Below are positions 22,101 to 36,000 of a stretch of DNA of 64,000 nucleotides, piece by piece. The stretch comes from Linum tenue (lineage: Eukaryota > Streptophyta > Magnoliopsida > Malpighiales > Linaceae). Where the stretch lies: positions 51,584,162-51,648,161 of the forward strand of contig CAMGYJ010000010.1 of the NCBI GenBank assembly GCA_946122785.1. The letters are read 5' to 3'. The notes below the pieces were generated by a model. That model was given only the letters and a program-made list of their open reading frames with translations. It was not told the origin of the DNA and did not search any database. The number at the start of each line of letters is the position of its first letter. Position 1 is the first letter of the stretch. The position numbers and the translations under genes were made by a program.

Positions 22101-24360
22101 AAAATAGCCTCGGGTCGAATCCGTGATCTGTAGCCTCCAAAACGAAAGAAAATGGCATTTCGGAAAAATCGTCGTAAATCGGTGATGGTACCCCTTTGGG
22201 ATCTGCCAAAAATTGAATCGGAAGATATCCGCCCGAATAGGTGCTTAATGGACTTAATCATCGTTGAAGAATAGCCTCAGATCGAATCCGTGATCTGTAG
22301 CCTTCAAAATCAATTTTAAATGGCCTTTTGAAAAAAATCGTCTAAAATATTACGAAAATGCCATCCCAAAATAAATTCGCCCAAATCGATGCATAATGGG
22401 CTTAAGCATTGACGGAGAATATGATCAATAGACTTCATTATATGTGGAAAATAGCCTCGGGTCGAATCCGTGATCTGTAGCCTCCAAAACGAAAGAAAAT
22501 GGCATTTCTGAAAAATCGTCGTAAATCGGTGATGGTACCCCTTTGGGATCTGCCAAAAATTGACCCAGAAGATATCCTCCCGAATCGGTGCTTAATGGAC
22601 TAAATCATCATTGAAGAATAGCCTCAGACCGAATCCGTGATCTGTAGCCTTCAAAATCCAGTGTAAATGGCCTTTCGAAAAAAATCTTCTAACATATTAC
22701 GAAAATGCCATACCAAAATAAATTCGCCCAAATCGATGGATAATGGGCTTAATCATTGGCGGAGAATAGGATCAATAGACTTCATTATATGTGGAGAATA
22801 GCCTCGGGTTGAATCCGTGATCAGTAGCCTTAAAAATCAAAAGAAAATGGCATTTCGGAAAAATAGCCCGAAATCGGTGATGGTACCCCTTTGGGATATG
22901 CCAAAAATTGACCCGGAAGATATTCGCCCGAATCGGTGCTTAATGGACTTCATCATCGTTGAAGAATAGCCTCAGACCGAATCCGTGATCTGTAGCCTTC
23001 AAAATCAATGGTTAATGTCCTTTCGAAAAAATCGTCTAAAATATTATGAAAATGCCATCCCAAAATAAATTCGCCTAAATTGATGGATAATGGGCTTAAT
23101 CATTGGCGGAGAATAGGATCAATAGACTTCAATATATGTGGAGAATAGCCTCGGGTTGAATCCGTGATGAGTAGCCTTAAAAATCAAAAGAAAATGACAT
23201 TTCGGAAAAATTGCCCGAAATCGGTGATGGTACCCCTTTGGGATATGCCAAAAATTGACCCGGAAGATATTCCCCCGAATCGGTGCTTAATGGACTTCAT
23301 CATCGTTGAAGAATAGCCTCTGACCGAATCCGTGATCTGTAGCCTTCAAAATCATTGGTTAATGTCCTTTCGAAAAAATCGTCTAAGATATTACGAAAAT
23401 GCCATCCCAAAATAAATTCGCCCAAATATATGCTTAATGGGCTTAATCATTGGCGGAGAATAGGACCGATAGACTTCATTATATGTGGAGAATAGCCTCG
23501 GGTTGAATCCGTGATCTGTAGCCTCCAAAATCGAAAGAAAATGGCATTTCTGAAAAATCGCGCCGTAATCGGTTATGGTACCCCTTTGGGATCTGCCAAA
23601 AATTGACCCGGAAGATATCCGCCCGAATCGGTGCTTAATGGACTTAATCATCGCTGATGAGTAGCCTCAGACAGAATCCGTGATCTGTAGCCTTCAAAAT
23701 CCATGGTAAATGGCCTTTCCAAAAGGATTGTCTAAAATATTACAAAAATGCCATCCCAAATAAAATTCGCCCAAATCGATGGATAATGGGATTAATCATT
23801 AGCGGAGAATAGGATCAATAGACTTCATTATATGTGGAGAATAGCCTCGGGTTGAATCCATGATTTGTAGCCTCAATAATAAAAAAAAATGGCTTTTTGA
23901 AAAAATCGCCCGAAATCGGTGATGGTACCCCTTTGGGATCTGCCGAAAATTGACCCAGATGATATCCTCCCGAATCGGTGCTTAATGGACTTAATCATTG
24001 TTGAAGAATAGCCTCAGACCGAATCCGTGATCTGTAACATTCAAAATCCAGTGTAAATGGCCTTTCGAAAAAAATCGTCTAAAATATTACGAAAATGCCA
24101 TCCTAAAATAAATTCACCCAATCGATGCTTGATGGGCTTAATCATTGACGGAGAATAGGATCATAGACTTCATTATATGTGGAGAATAGCCTCGGGTTGA
24201 ATCCGTGATCTGTAGCCTCCAAAATCGAAAGAAAATGTCATTTCGGAAATATCGCCCGAAATCGGTGACGGTACCCCTTTGGGATATGCCAAAAATTGAA
24301 CCGGAAGATATTCGCCTGAATCGATGCTTAATGGACTTCATCATCGTTGAAGAATAGCCT
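19140..24360. repeat. higher-order variant block in the satellite (GTAACATTC/GGATCATAG monomers)
   Basis: A diagnostic monomer with GTAACATTCAAAATCCAGTG in half B and a one-base deletion GGATCATAGACTTC in half A recurs near 19307, 20690, 21390 and 24157. The spacings of about 1383, 700 and 2767 bp equal four, two and eight monomers. This is higher-order organisation made by duplication of multi-monomer blocks. Confidence 0.75.
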
Positions 24361-25592
24361 CTGACCGAATCTGTGATCTGTAGCCTTCAAAATCCATGGT
24401 ATGGCCTTTCGAAAAGGATCGTCTATAATATTACGAAAATGCCATCCCAAATAAAATTCGCCCAAATCGATGGATAATGGGCTTAATCATTAGCAGAGAA
24501 TAGGATCAATAGACTTCATTATATGTGGAGAATAGCCTCGGGTTGAATCAGTGATCTGTAGCCTCAAAAATCGAAAGAAAATGATATTTCAAAAAAATTG
24601 CCCGAAATCGGTGATGGTACCCCTTTGGGATCTGCCAAAAATTGACCCGGAAGATATCCGCACAATCGGTGCTTAATGCACTTAATCATCGTTGAAGAAT
24701 AGCCTCAGACCGAATCCTTGATCTGTAACATTCAAAATCCAGTGTAAATGGCCTTTCGAAAATAATCGTCTAAAATATTACGAAAATGCCATCCCAAAAT
24801 AAATTCGCCCAAATCGATGCTTGATGGGCTTAATCATTGACGGAGAATAGGATCAATTGACTTCATTATATGTGGAGAATAGCCTCGGGTTGAATCCTTG
24901 ATCTGTAGCCACCAAAGTCGAAAGAAAATGTCATTTCGAAAAAATCGCCCGAAATCGGTGATGGTACCCCTTTGGGATATGCCAAAAATTGACCCGGAAG
25001 ATATACGCCCGAATCGGTGCTTAATGGACTTCATCATCGTTGAAGAATAGCCTTAGACCGAATCCGTGATCTGTATCCTTCAAAATCCACGGTAAATGGC
25101 CTTACGAAAAGAATCGACTAAAATATTATGAAAATGCCATCCCGAAATAAATTCGCCCAAATCGATGGATAATGGGCTTAATCATTGGCGGAGAATAGGA
25201 TCAATAGACTTCATTATATGTGGAGAATAGCCTCGGGTTGAATCCGTGATCTGTAGCCTCAAAAATCGAAAGAAAATGGCATTTCGGAAAAATCGCCCGA
25301 AATCGGTGATGGTACCCCTTTGGGATATGCCAAAAATTGACCCGGAAGATATTCGCCTGATTCGGTGCTTAATGGACTTCATCATCGTTGAAGAATAGCC
25401 TCAGACCGAATCCGTGATCTGTAGCCTTCAAAATCCATGGTACGGCCTTTCGAAAAGGATCGTCTAAAATATTACGAAAATGCCATCCCAAATAAAATTC
25501 GCCCAAATCGATGGATAATGGGCTTATTCATTAGCGGAGAATAGGATCAATAGACTTCATTATATGTGGAGAATAGCCTCGGGTTGAATCCG

Positions 25593-25692
25593 NNNNNNNN
25601 NNNNNNNNNNNNNNNNNNNNNNNNNNNNNNNNNNNNNNNNNNNNNNNNNNNNNNNNNNNNNNNNNNNNNNNNNNNNNNNNNNNNNNNNNNNN
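25593..25692. other. assembly gap (100 N)
   Basis: Exactly 100 N, the conventional size for a gap of unknown length. It lies inside the satellite, so the true array length is unknown and the two sides may not be in the right distance or even order. Confidence 0.99.
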
Positions 25693-26284
25693 TTCATTAT
25701 ATGTGGAGAATAGCCTCGGTTTGAATCCGTCATCTATAGCCTCAAAAATCCAAAGAAAATGGCATTTCGGAAAAATCGCCCGAAATCGGTGATGGTACCC
25801 CTTTGGGATCTTCCAAAAATTGACCCGGAAGATATCCGCCCGAATCGGTGCTTAATGGACTTAATCATCGATGAAGAATAGCCTCAGAACGAATCCGTGA
25901 TCTGTAGCCTTCAAAATCCATGGTTAATGGCCTTTCGAAAAAAATCGTCTAAAATATTACGAAAATGCCTTCCCAAAATAAATTCGCCCAAATATATGCT
26001 TAATGGGCTTAATCATTGGTGGAGAATAGGATCGATAGACTTCATTATATGTGGAGAATAGCCTCGGGTTGAATCTGTGATCTGTAGCCTCCAAAATCGA
26101 AAGAAAATGGCATTTTAGAAAAATCTCCCGCAATCGGTGATGGTACCCCTTTGGAATCTGCCAAAAATTGACCCGGAAGATATCCGCCCGAATCGGTGCT
26201 TAATGGACTTAATCATCGTTGAAGAATAGCCTCAGACCGAATCCGTGATCTGTAGCCTTCAAAATCCATGGTAAATGGCCTTTC

Positions 26285-26830
26285 GAAAAAAATAAGTCTA
26301 AATATTAACGAAAATACCATCACAAAATAAATTCGCCCAAAGCGATACTTAATGGGCTTAATCAGGGCGGAGAATAGGACAATAGACTTCATTAATCGGG
26401 GAGAATAGCTCGGGTTGAATCCGTGATCTGTAGCCTTCCCAAATCGAAAGAAAATGGCATTGCGGAAAAATCGCCCGAAACGGGATGGGGCTTTGGTCTG
26501 CCAAAATTGACCCGGAGAAGGAAGATATCCGCGAATCGATGAGCTTAAACGCCACTAACAACCTTGAAGAATAGCCTCAGATCGAATCCGTGATCTGTAG
26601 CCTTCAAATCAATTTTAGGCCTCCTTTCTTTGAAAAAATAGTCTAAAATATTACGAAAATGCCATCCCAAAAAATTCGCACAAATCGATGCTTATGGGCA
26701 TAATCATTGGCGGAGAATAGGATCAATAGAATTCAATTATAATGTGTAAAATAGCCTTCGGGTTGAATCCTGTGCATCTAGTAGCCCTCAAAAATCCGAA
26801 AGAAAATGGATGCATTTCGGAAAAATCGGC
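26285..26830. repeat. indel-rich, degraded satellite monomers next to the assembly gap
   Basis: About one and a half monomers carry many single-base insertions and deletions compared with all neighbours (for example GGAGAATAGGACAATAG, TTAATCGGGGAGAATAGCTCGG, CCCGGAGAAGGAAGATATCC, TAATGTGTAAAATAGCCTTCGGG). The sequences on both sides (25740-26280 and 26840-27330) are near-identical duplicates sharing ATCATCGATGAAG and CTCCCGCAATCGG. This looks more like unpolished contig-end sequence than biological decay. Confidence 0.6.
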
Positions 26831-29800
26831 CCGAAATCGGTGATGGTACCCCTTTGGGATCTGCCAAAAATTGACCCGGAAGATATCCGCCCGAATCGGT
26901 GCTTAATGGACTTAATCATCGATGAAGAATAGCCTCAGACCGAATCCGTGATCTGTAGCCTTCAAAATCCATGGTTAATGGCCTTTCGAAAAAAATCGTC
27001 TAAAATATTACGAAAATGCCTTCCCAAAATAAATTCGCCCAAATATATGCTTAATGGGCTTAATCATTGGTGGAGAATAGGATCGATAGACTTCATTATA
27101 TGTGGAGAATAGCCTCGGGTTGAATCTGTGATCTGTAGCCTCCAAAATCGAAAGAAAATGGCATTTTAGAAAAATCTCCCGCAATCGGTGATGGTACCCC
27201 TTTGGAATCTGCCAAAAATTGACCCGGAAGATATCCGCCCGAATCGGTGCTTAATGGACTTAATCATCGTTGAAGAATAGCCTCAGACCGAATCCGTGAT
27301 CTGTAGCCTTCAAAATCCATGGTAAATGGCCTTTCGAAAAGGATCGCCTAAAATATTACGAAAATGCCATCCCAAAATAAATGCGCCCAAATCGATGGAT
27401 AATGGGCTTAATCATTGACGGAGAATAGGATCAATAAACTTCATTATATGTGGAGAATAGCCTCGGGTTGAATCCGTGATGAGTAGCCTTAAAAATCAAG
27501 AGAAAATTGCATTTCGGAAAAATAGCCCGAAATCGGTGATGGTACTCCTTTGGGATCTGCCAAAAATTGACCCGGAAGATATCCGCCCGATTCGCTGCTT
27601 AATGGACTTAATCATCCTTGAAGAATAGCCTCAGACCGAATCCGTGATGTGTAGCCTTCAAAATCCATGGTTAATGGCCTTTCGAAAAAAATCATGTAAA
27701 ATATTACGAAAATGCCATCCCAAAATAAATTCGCCCAAATCGATAGATAATGGGCTTAATCATTGGCGGAGAATAGGATCAGATAGACTTCAGTTATATG
27801 TGGAGAATAGCCTCGGGTTGAATCTGTGATCTGTAGCCTCCAAAATCGAAAGTAAATGGCATTTCTGAAAAAACTCCTGAAATCGGTGATGGTACCCCTT
27901 TGGGATCTGCCAAAAATTGACCTGGAAGATATCCGCCCGAATCGGTGCTTAATGGACTTAATCATCGTTGAAGAATAGCCTCAGACCGAATCCGTGATCT
28001 GTAGCCTTCAAAATCCAAGTGTAAATGGCCTTTCGAAAAGAATCGTCTAAAATATTACGAAAATGCCATCCCAAAATAAATTCGCCCAAATCGATGCTTA
28101 ATGGGCTTAATCATTGGCGGAGAATAGGATCAATAGACTTCATTATATGTGGAGAATAGCCTCGGTTTGAATCCGTCATCTGTAGCCTCAAAAATCGAAA
28201 GAAAATGGCATTTCGGAAAAATCGCCCGAAATCGGTGATGGTACCCCTTTGGGATCTGCCAAAAATTGACCCGGAAGATATCCGCCCGAATCGGTGCTTA
28301 ATGGACTTAATCATCGTTGAAGAATAGCCTCAGACCGAATCCGTGATCTGTAGCCTTCAAAATCCATGGTAAATGGCCTTTCGAAAAAATCGTCTAAAAT
28401 ATTACGAAAATGCCATCCCAAAATAAATTCGCCCAAATATATGCTTAATGGGCTTAATCATTGGCGGAGAATAGGATCGATAGACTTCATTATATGTGGA
28501 GAATAGCCTCGGGTTGAATCCGTGATCTGTAGCCTCCAAAATCGAAAGAAAATGGCATTTTAGAAAAATCTCCCGAAATCGGTGATGGTACCCCTTTGGG
28601 ATCTGCCAAAAATTGACCCGGAAGATATCCGCCCGAATCGGTGCTTAATGGACTTAATCATCGTTGAAGAATAGCCTCAGACCGAATCCGTGATCTGTAG
28701 CCTTCAAAATCCATGGTAAATGGCCTTTCGAAAAGGATCGTCTATAAATATTACGAAAATGCCATCCAAAATAAATTCGCCCAAATCGATGGATAATGGG
28801 CTTAATCATTGACGGAGAATAGGATCAATAGACTTCATTATATGTGGAGAATAGCCTCGGGTTGAATCGTGATCTAGTAGCCTCAAAATCGAAAGAAAAT
28901 GGCATTACGGAAAAAATCGCCCGAAATCGGTGATGGTACCCCTTTGGGATCTGCCAAAAATTGACCCGGAAGATATCCGCCCGAATCGGTGCTTAATGGA
29001 CTTAATCATCGTTGAAGAATAGTCTCAGACCGAATCCGTAATCTGTAGCCTTCAAAATCCAAGGTAAATGGCCTTTCGAAAAGAATCGTCTAAAATATTA
29101 CGAAAATGCCATCCCAAAATAAATTCGCCCAAATCGATGCTTAATGGGCTTAATCATTGGCGGAGAATAGGATCAATAGACTTCATTATATGTGGAGAAT
29201 AGCCTCGGTTGAATCCGTGATCTGTAGCCTCAAAAATCGAAAGAAAATGGCATTTCGGAAAAATCGCCCGAAATCGGTGATGGTACCCCTTTGGGATCTG
29301 CCAAAAATTGACCCGGAAGATATCCGTCCGAATCGGTGCTTGATGGACTTAATCATCGTTGAAGAATAGCCTCAGACCGAATCCGTGATCTGTAGCCTTC
29401 AAAATCCATGGTAAATGGCCTTTCGAAAAAATCGTCTAAAATATTACGAAAATGCCATCCCAAAATAAATTCGCCCAAATCGATGCTTAATGGGCTTAAT
29501 CATTGGCGGAGAATAGGATCAATAGACTTCATTATATGTGGAGAATAGCCTCGGGTTGAATCCGTGATCTGTAGCCTCCAAAATCGAAAGAAAATGGCAT
29601 TTCGGAAAAATCGCCCGAAATCGGTGATGGTACCCCTTTGGGATCTGCCAAAAATTGACCCGGAAGATATCCGCCCGAATCGGTGCTTAATGGACTTAAT
29701 CATCGTTGAAGAATAGCCTCAGACCGAATCCGTGATCTGTAGCCTTCAAAATCCATGGTAAATGGCCTTTCGAAAAGGATCGTCTAAAATATTACGAAAA

Positions 29801-32800
29801 TGCCATCCCAAAATAAATGCGCCCAAATCGATGGATAATGGGCTTAATCATTGACGGAGAATAGGATCAATAGACTTCATTATATGTGGAGAATAGCCTC
29901 GGGTTGAATCCGTGATCAGTAGCCTTAAAAATCAAAAGAAAATGGCATTTCGGAAAAATAGCCCGAAATCGGTGATGGTACCCCTTTGGGATCTGCCAAA
30001 AATTGACCCGGAAGATATCCGCCGGAATCGGTGCTTAATGGACTTAATCATCGTTGAAGAATAGCCTCAGACCGAATCCGTGATCTGTAGCCTTCAAAAT
30101 CCAGTGTAAATGGTCTTTCGAAAAAAATCGTCTCAAAATATTAGGAAAATGCCATCCCAAAATAAATTCCCCCAAATCGATGCTTGATGTGCCTAATCAT
30201 TGACGGAGAATAGGATCAATAGACTTCATTATATGTGGAGAATAACCTCGGGTTGAATCCGTGATCTGTATCCTCCAAAATCGAAAGAAAATGTCATTTC
30301 GGAAAAATCGCCTGAAATTGGTTATGGTACCCCTTTGAGATATGCCAAAAATTGACCCGGAAGATATTCCGCCCGAATCGGTGCTTAATGGACTTTAATC
30401 ATCGTTGAAGAATAGCCTCAGACCTGAATCCGTGATCTGTAGCCTTCAAAATCCATGGTAAATGGCCTTTCGAAAAGGATCGTCTATGAATATTACGAAA
30501 ATGCAATCTTAAAATAAATGCGCCCAAATCGATGGATAATGGGCTTAATCATTGGCGGAGAATAGGATCAATAGACTTCATTATATGTGGAGAATAGCCT
30601 CGGGTTGAATCCGTGATCAGTAGCCTTAAAAATTCGAAAGAAAATGGCATTACGGAAAAATAGCCCGAAATCGGTGATGGTACCCCTTTGGGATCTGCCA
30701 AAAAATTGACCCGGAAGATATCCGACCGAATCGGTGCTTAATGGACTTAATCATCGTTGAAGAATAGCCTCAGACCGAATCCGTGATCTGTAGCCTTCAA
30801 AATCCATTGTAAATGGCCTTTCGAAAAAAATCGTCTAAAATATTACGAAAATGTCCATCCCAAAATAAATTCGCCCAAATCGATGCTTAATGGGCTTAAT
30901 CATTGGCGGAGAATAGGATCAATAGACTTCATTATATGTGGAGAATAGCCTCGGGTTGAATCTGTGATCTGTAGCCTCCAAAATCGAAAGAAAATGGCAT
31001 TTCGGAAAAATCTCCCGAAATCGGTGATGGTACCCCTTTGGGATCTGCCAAAAATTGACCCGGAAGATATCCGCCCGAATCGGTGCTTAATGGACTTAAT
31101 CATCGTTGAAGAATAGCCTCAGACCGAATCCGTGATCTGTAGCCTTCAAAATCCAGTGTAAATGGCCTTTCGAAAAGAATCGTCTAAAATATTACGAAAA
31201 TGCCATCCCAAAATAAATTCGCCCAAATCGATGCTTAATGGGCTTAATCATTGACGGAGAATAGGATCAATAGACTTCATTATATGTGGAGAATAGCCTC
31301 GGGTTGAATCCGTGATCTGTAGCCTCCAAAATCGAAAGAAAATGGCATTTCGGAAAAATAGCCCGAAATCGGTGATGGTACCCCTTTGGGATATGCCAAA
31401 AATTGACCCGGAAGATATCCGTCCGAATCGGTGCTTGATGGACTTAATCATCGTTGAAGAATAGCCTCAGACCTAATCCGTGATCTGTAGCCTTCAAAAT
31501 CCAGTGTAAATGGCCTTTCGAAAAAAATCGTCTAAAATATTACGAAAATGCCATCCCAAAATAAATTCGCCCAAATCGATGCTTAATGGGCTTAATCATT
31601 GACGGAGAATAGGATCAATAGACTTCATTATATGTGGAGAATAGCCTCGGGTTGAATCCGTGATCTGTAGCCTCCAAAATCGAAAGAAAATGGCATTTCG
31701 GAAAAATCGCCCGAAATCGGTGATGGTACCCCTTTGGGATATGCCAAAAATTGACCCGGAAGATATTCCGCCCGAATCGGTGCTTAATGGACTTAATCAT
31801 CGTTGAAGAATAGCCTCAGACCGAATCCGTGATCTGTAGCCTTCAAAATCCATGGTAAATGGCCTTTCGAAAAGGATCGTCTAAAATATTACGAAAATGC
31901 CATCCCAAATAAAATTCGCCCAAATCGATTGATAATGGGCTTAATCATTAGCGGAGAATAGGATCAATAGACTTCATTATATGTGGAGAATAGCCTCGGG
32001 TTGAATCCGTGATCTGTAGCCTCCAAATCGAAAGAAAATGGCATTTCTGAAAAATCGCCCGAAATCGGTGATGGTACCCCTTTGGGATCTGCCAAAAATT
32101 GACCCGGAAGATATCCGCCGAATCGGTGCTTAATGGACTTAATCATCGTTGAAGAATAGCCTCAGACCGAATCCGTGATCTGTAGCCTTCAAAATCCATG
32201 GTAAATGGCCTTTCGAAAAAAATCGTCTAAAATATTACGAAAATGCCATCCCAAAATAAATTCGCCCAAATCGATACTTAATGGGCTTAATCATTGGCGG
32301 AGAATAGGATCAATAGACTTCATTATATGTGGAGAATAGCCTCGGGTTGAATCCGTGATCTGTAGCCTCCAAAATCGAAAGAAAATGGCATTTCGGAAAA
32401 ATCTCCCGAAATCGGTGATGGTACCCCTTTGGGATCTGCCAAAAATTGACCCGGAAGATATCCGCCCGAATCGGTGCTTAATGGACTTAATCATCGTTGA
32501 AGAATAGCCTCAGACCGAATCCGTGATCTGTAGCCTTCAAAATCATGGTAAATGGCCTTTCGAAAAGAATCGTCTAAAATATTACGAAAATGCCATCCCA
32601 AAATAAATTCGCCCAAATCGATGCTTAATGGGCTTAATCATTGGCGGAGAATAGGATCAATAGACTTCATTATATGTGGAGAATAGCCTCGGGTTGAATC
32701 CGTGATCTGTAGCCTCAAAATCGAAAGAAAATGGCATTTCGAAAAAATTGCCCTAAATCGGTGATGGTACCCCTTTGGGATCTGCCAAAATTGACCCGGA

Positions 32801-33004
32801 AGATATCCGCCCGAATCGGTGCTTAATGGACTAATCATCGTTGAAGAATAGCCTCAGACCGAATTCCGTGATCTGTAGCCTTCAAAATCCAGTGTAAATG
32901 GTCCTTTTCGAAAAAAATCAGTCTAAAATATTAAGAAAAATGCCATCGCAAAATAAATTCGCCCAAATCGATGCTTAGATGGGCTAATCATTGACGGAGA
33001 ATAG

Positions 33005-33030
33005 GATCAATAGAAAATCCAAAGAAAATG
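33005..33030. repeat. satellite monomer with a deletion in half A
   Basis: GGATCAATAGA is joined directly to AAATCCAAAGAAAATGG, removing roughly 55-60 bp (the CTTCATTATATGTGG...GTAGCCTC part). Neighbouring half-B sequence (32860-32990) also contains several extra bases. Confidence 0.7.
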
Positions 33031-36000
33031 GCATTTCGGAAAAATCGCCCGAAATAGGTGATAGTACCCCTTTGGGATCTGACAAAAATTGACTCGGAAG
33101 ATATCCGTCCGAATCGGTGCTTAATGGACTTAATCATCCTTGAAGAATAGCCTCAGACCGAATCCGTGATCTGTAGCCTTCAAAATCCATGGTTAATGGC
33201 CTTTCGAAAAAAATCGTCTAAAATATTACGAAAATGCCTTCCCAAAATTAATTCGCCCAAATATATGCTTAATGGGCTTAATCATTGGCGGAGAATAGGA
33301 TCGATAGACTTCATTATATGTGGAGAATAGCCTCGGGTTGAATCTGTGATCTGTAGCCTCCAAAATTTAAAGAAAATGGCATTTTAGAAAAATCTCCCGA
33401 AATCGGTGATGGTACCCCTTTGGGATCTGCCAAAAATTGACCCGGAAGATATCCGCCCGAATCGGTGCTTAATGGACTTTATCATCGTTGAAGAATAGCC
33501 TCAGACCGAATCCGTGATCTGTAGCCTTCAAAATCCATGGTAAATGGCCTTTCGAAAAGGATCGTCTATGATATTACGAAAATGCAATCTTAAAATAAAT
33601 GCTCCCAAATCGATGGATAATGGGCTTAATCATTGACGGAGAATAGGATCAATAGACTTCATTATATGTGGAGAATAGCCTCGGGTTGAATTCGTGATCA
33701 GTAGCCTTAAAAATCAAAAGAAAATGGCATTACGGAAAAAATAGCCCGAAATCGGTGATGGTACCCCTTTGGGATCTGCCTAAAATTGACCCGGAAGATA
33801 TCCGCCGGAATCGGTGCTTAATGGACTTAATCATCGTTGAAGAATAGCCTCAGACCGAATCCGTGATCTGTAGCCTTCAAAATCCAGTGTAAATGGTCTT
33901 TCGAAAAAAATCGTCTAAAATATTAGGAAAATGCCATCCCAAAATAAATTCCCCCAAATCGATGCTTGATGTGCCTAATCATTGTCGGAGAATAGGATCA
34001 ATAGACTTCATTATATGTGGAGAATAACCTAGGGTTGAATCCGTGATCTGTATCCTCCAAAATCGAAAGAAAATGTCATTTCGGAAAAATCGCCTGAAAT
34101 TGGTTATGGTACCCCTTTGAGATATGTCAAAAATTGACTCGGAAGATATTCGCCCGAATCGGTGCTTAATGGACTTTATCATCGTTGAAGAATAGCCTCA
34201 GACTGAATCCGTGATCTGTAGCCTTCAAAATCCATGGTAAATGGCCTTTCGAAAAGGATCGTCTATGATATTACGAAAATGCAATCTTAAAACAAATGCT
34301 CCCAAATCGATGGATAATGGGCTTAATCATTGGCGGAGAATAGGATCAATAGACTTCATTATATGTGGAGAATAGCCTCGGGTTAAATTCGTGATCAGTA
34401 GCCTTAAAATTCAAAAGAAAATGGCATTACGGAAAAATAGCCCGAAATCGGTGATGGTACCCCTTTGGGATCTGCAAAAAATTGACCCGGAAGATATCCG
34501 ACCGAATCGGTGCTTAATGGACTTAATCATCGTTGAAGAATATCCTCAGACCGAATCCGTGATCTGTAGCCTTCAAAATCCATAGTAAATGGCCTTTCGA
34601 AAAAATCGTCTAAAATATTACGAAAATGTCATCCCAAAATAAATTCGCCCAAATATATGCTTAATGGGCTTAATAATTGGCAGAGAATAGGATCGATAGA
34701 CTTCATTATATGTGGAGAATAGCCTCGGGTTGAATCTGTGATCTGTAGCCTCCAAAATCGAAAGAAAATGGCATTTTTGAAAAATCTCCCGAAATCGGTG
34801 ATGGTACCCCTTTGGGATCTGCCAAAAATTGACCCAGAAGATATCCGCCCGAATCGGTGCTTGACGGACTTAATCATCGTAGAAGAATAGTCTCTGACCG
34901 AATCCGTAATCTGTAGCCTTGAAAATCCATGGTAAATGGCCTTTCGAAAAGAATCGTCTAAAATATTACGAAAATGTCATCCCAAAATAAATTCGCCCAA
35001 ATCGATGCTTAATGGGCTTAATCATTGGCGGAGAATAGGATAAATACACTTCATTATATCCGGAGAACAGCCTCAGTTTGAATCCGTCATCTGTAGCCTA
35101 AAAAATCGAAAGAAAATGGCATTTCGGAAAAATCGCCCGAAATCGGTGATGGTACCCCTTTGGGATCTACCAAAAATTGACCCGGAAGATATCCGGCCGA
35201 ATCGGTGCTTAATGGACTTAATCATCTTTGAAGAATAGCCTCAGACAGTTTCCGTGATCTGTAGCCTTCAAAATCCATGGTAAATGCCTAAATGGCCTTT
35301 CGAAAAGGATCGTCTAAAATATTACGAAAATGCCATCCCAAATAAAATTCGCCCAAATCGAAGGATAATGGGCTAAATCATTAGCGGAGAATAGGATCAA
35401 TAGACTTAATTAAATGTGGAGAATAGCCTCGGGTCGAATCCGTGATCTGTAGCCTCAAAAATCGAAAGAAAATGGCATTTCCGAAAAATTGCCCTAAATC
35501 GGTAATGGTACCCCTTTGGGATCTGCCAAAAATTGACCCGGAAGATATCCGCCCGAATCGGTGCTTAATGGACTTAATCATCGTTGAAGAATAGCCTCAG
35601 ACCGAATCCGTGATCTCTACCCTTCAAAATCCAGTGTAAATGGTCTTTCGAAATAAATCGTCTAAAATATTAGGAAAATGCCATCCCAAAATAAATTCGC
35701 CCAAATCGATGCTTGATGTGCCTAATCATTGACGGAGAATAGGATCAATAGACTTCATTATATGTGGAGAATAACCTCGGGTTGAATCCGTGATCTGTAG
35801 CCTCCAAAATCGAAAGAAAATGTCATTTCGGAAAAATCGCCTGAAATTGGTTATGGTACCCCTTTGAGATATGTCAAAAAATGACCCGGAAGATATTCGC
35901 CCGAATCGGTGCTTAATGGACTTCATCATCGTTGAAGAATAGCCTCAGACCGAATCCGTGATCTGTAGCCTTCAAAATCCATGGTAAATGCCTAAATGGC

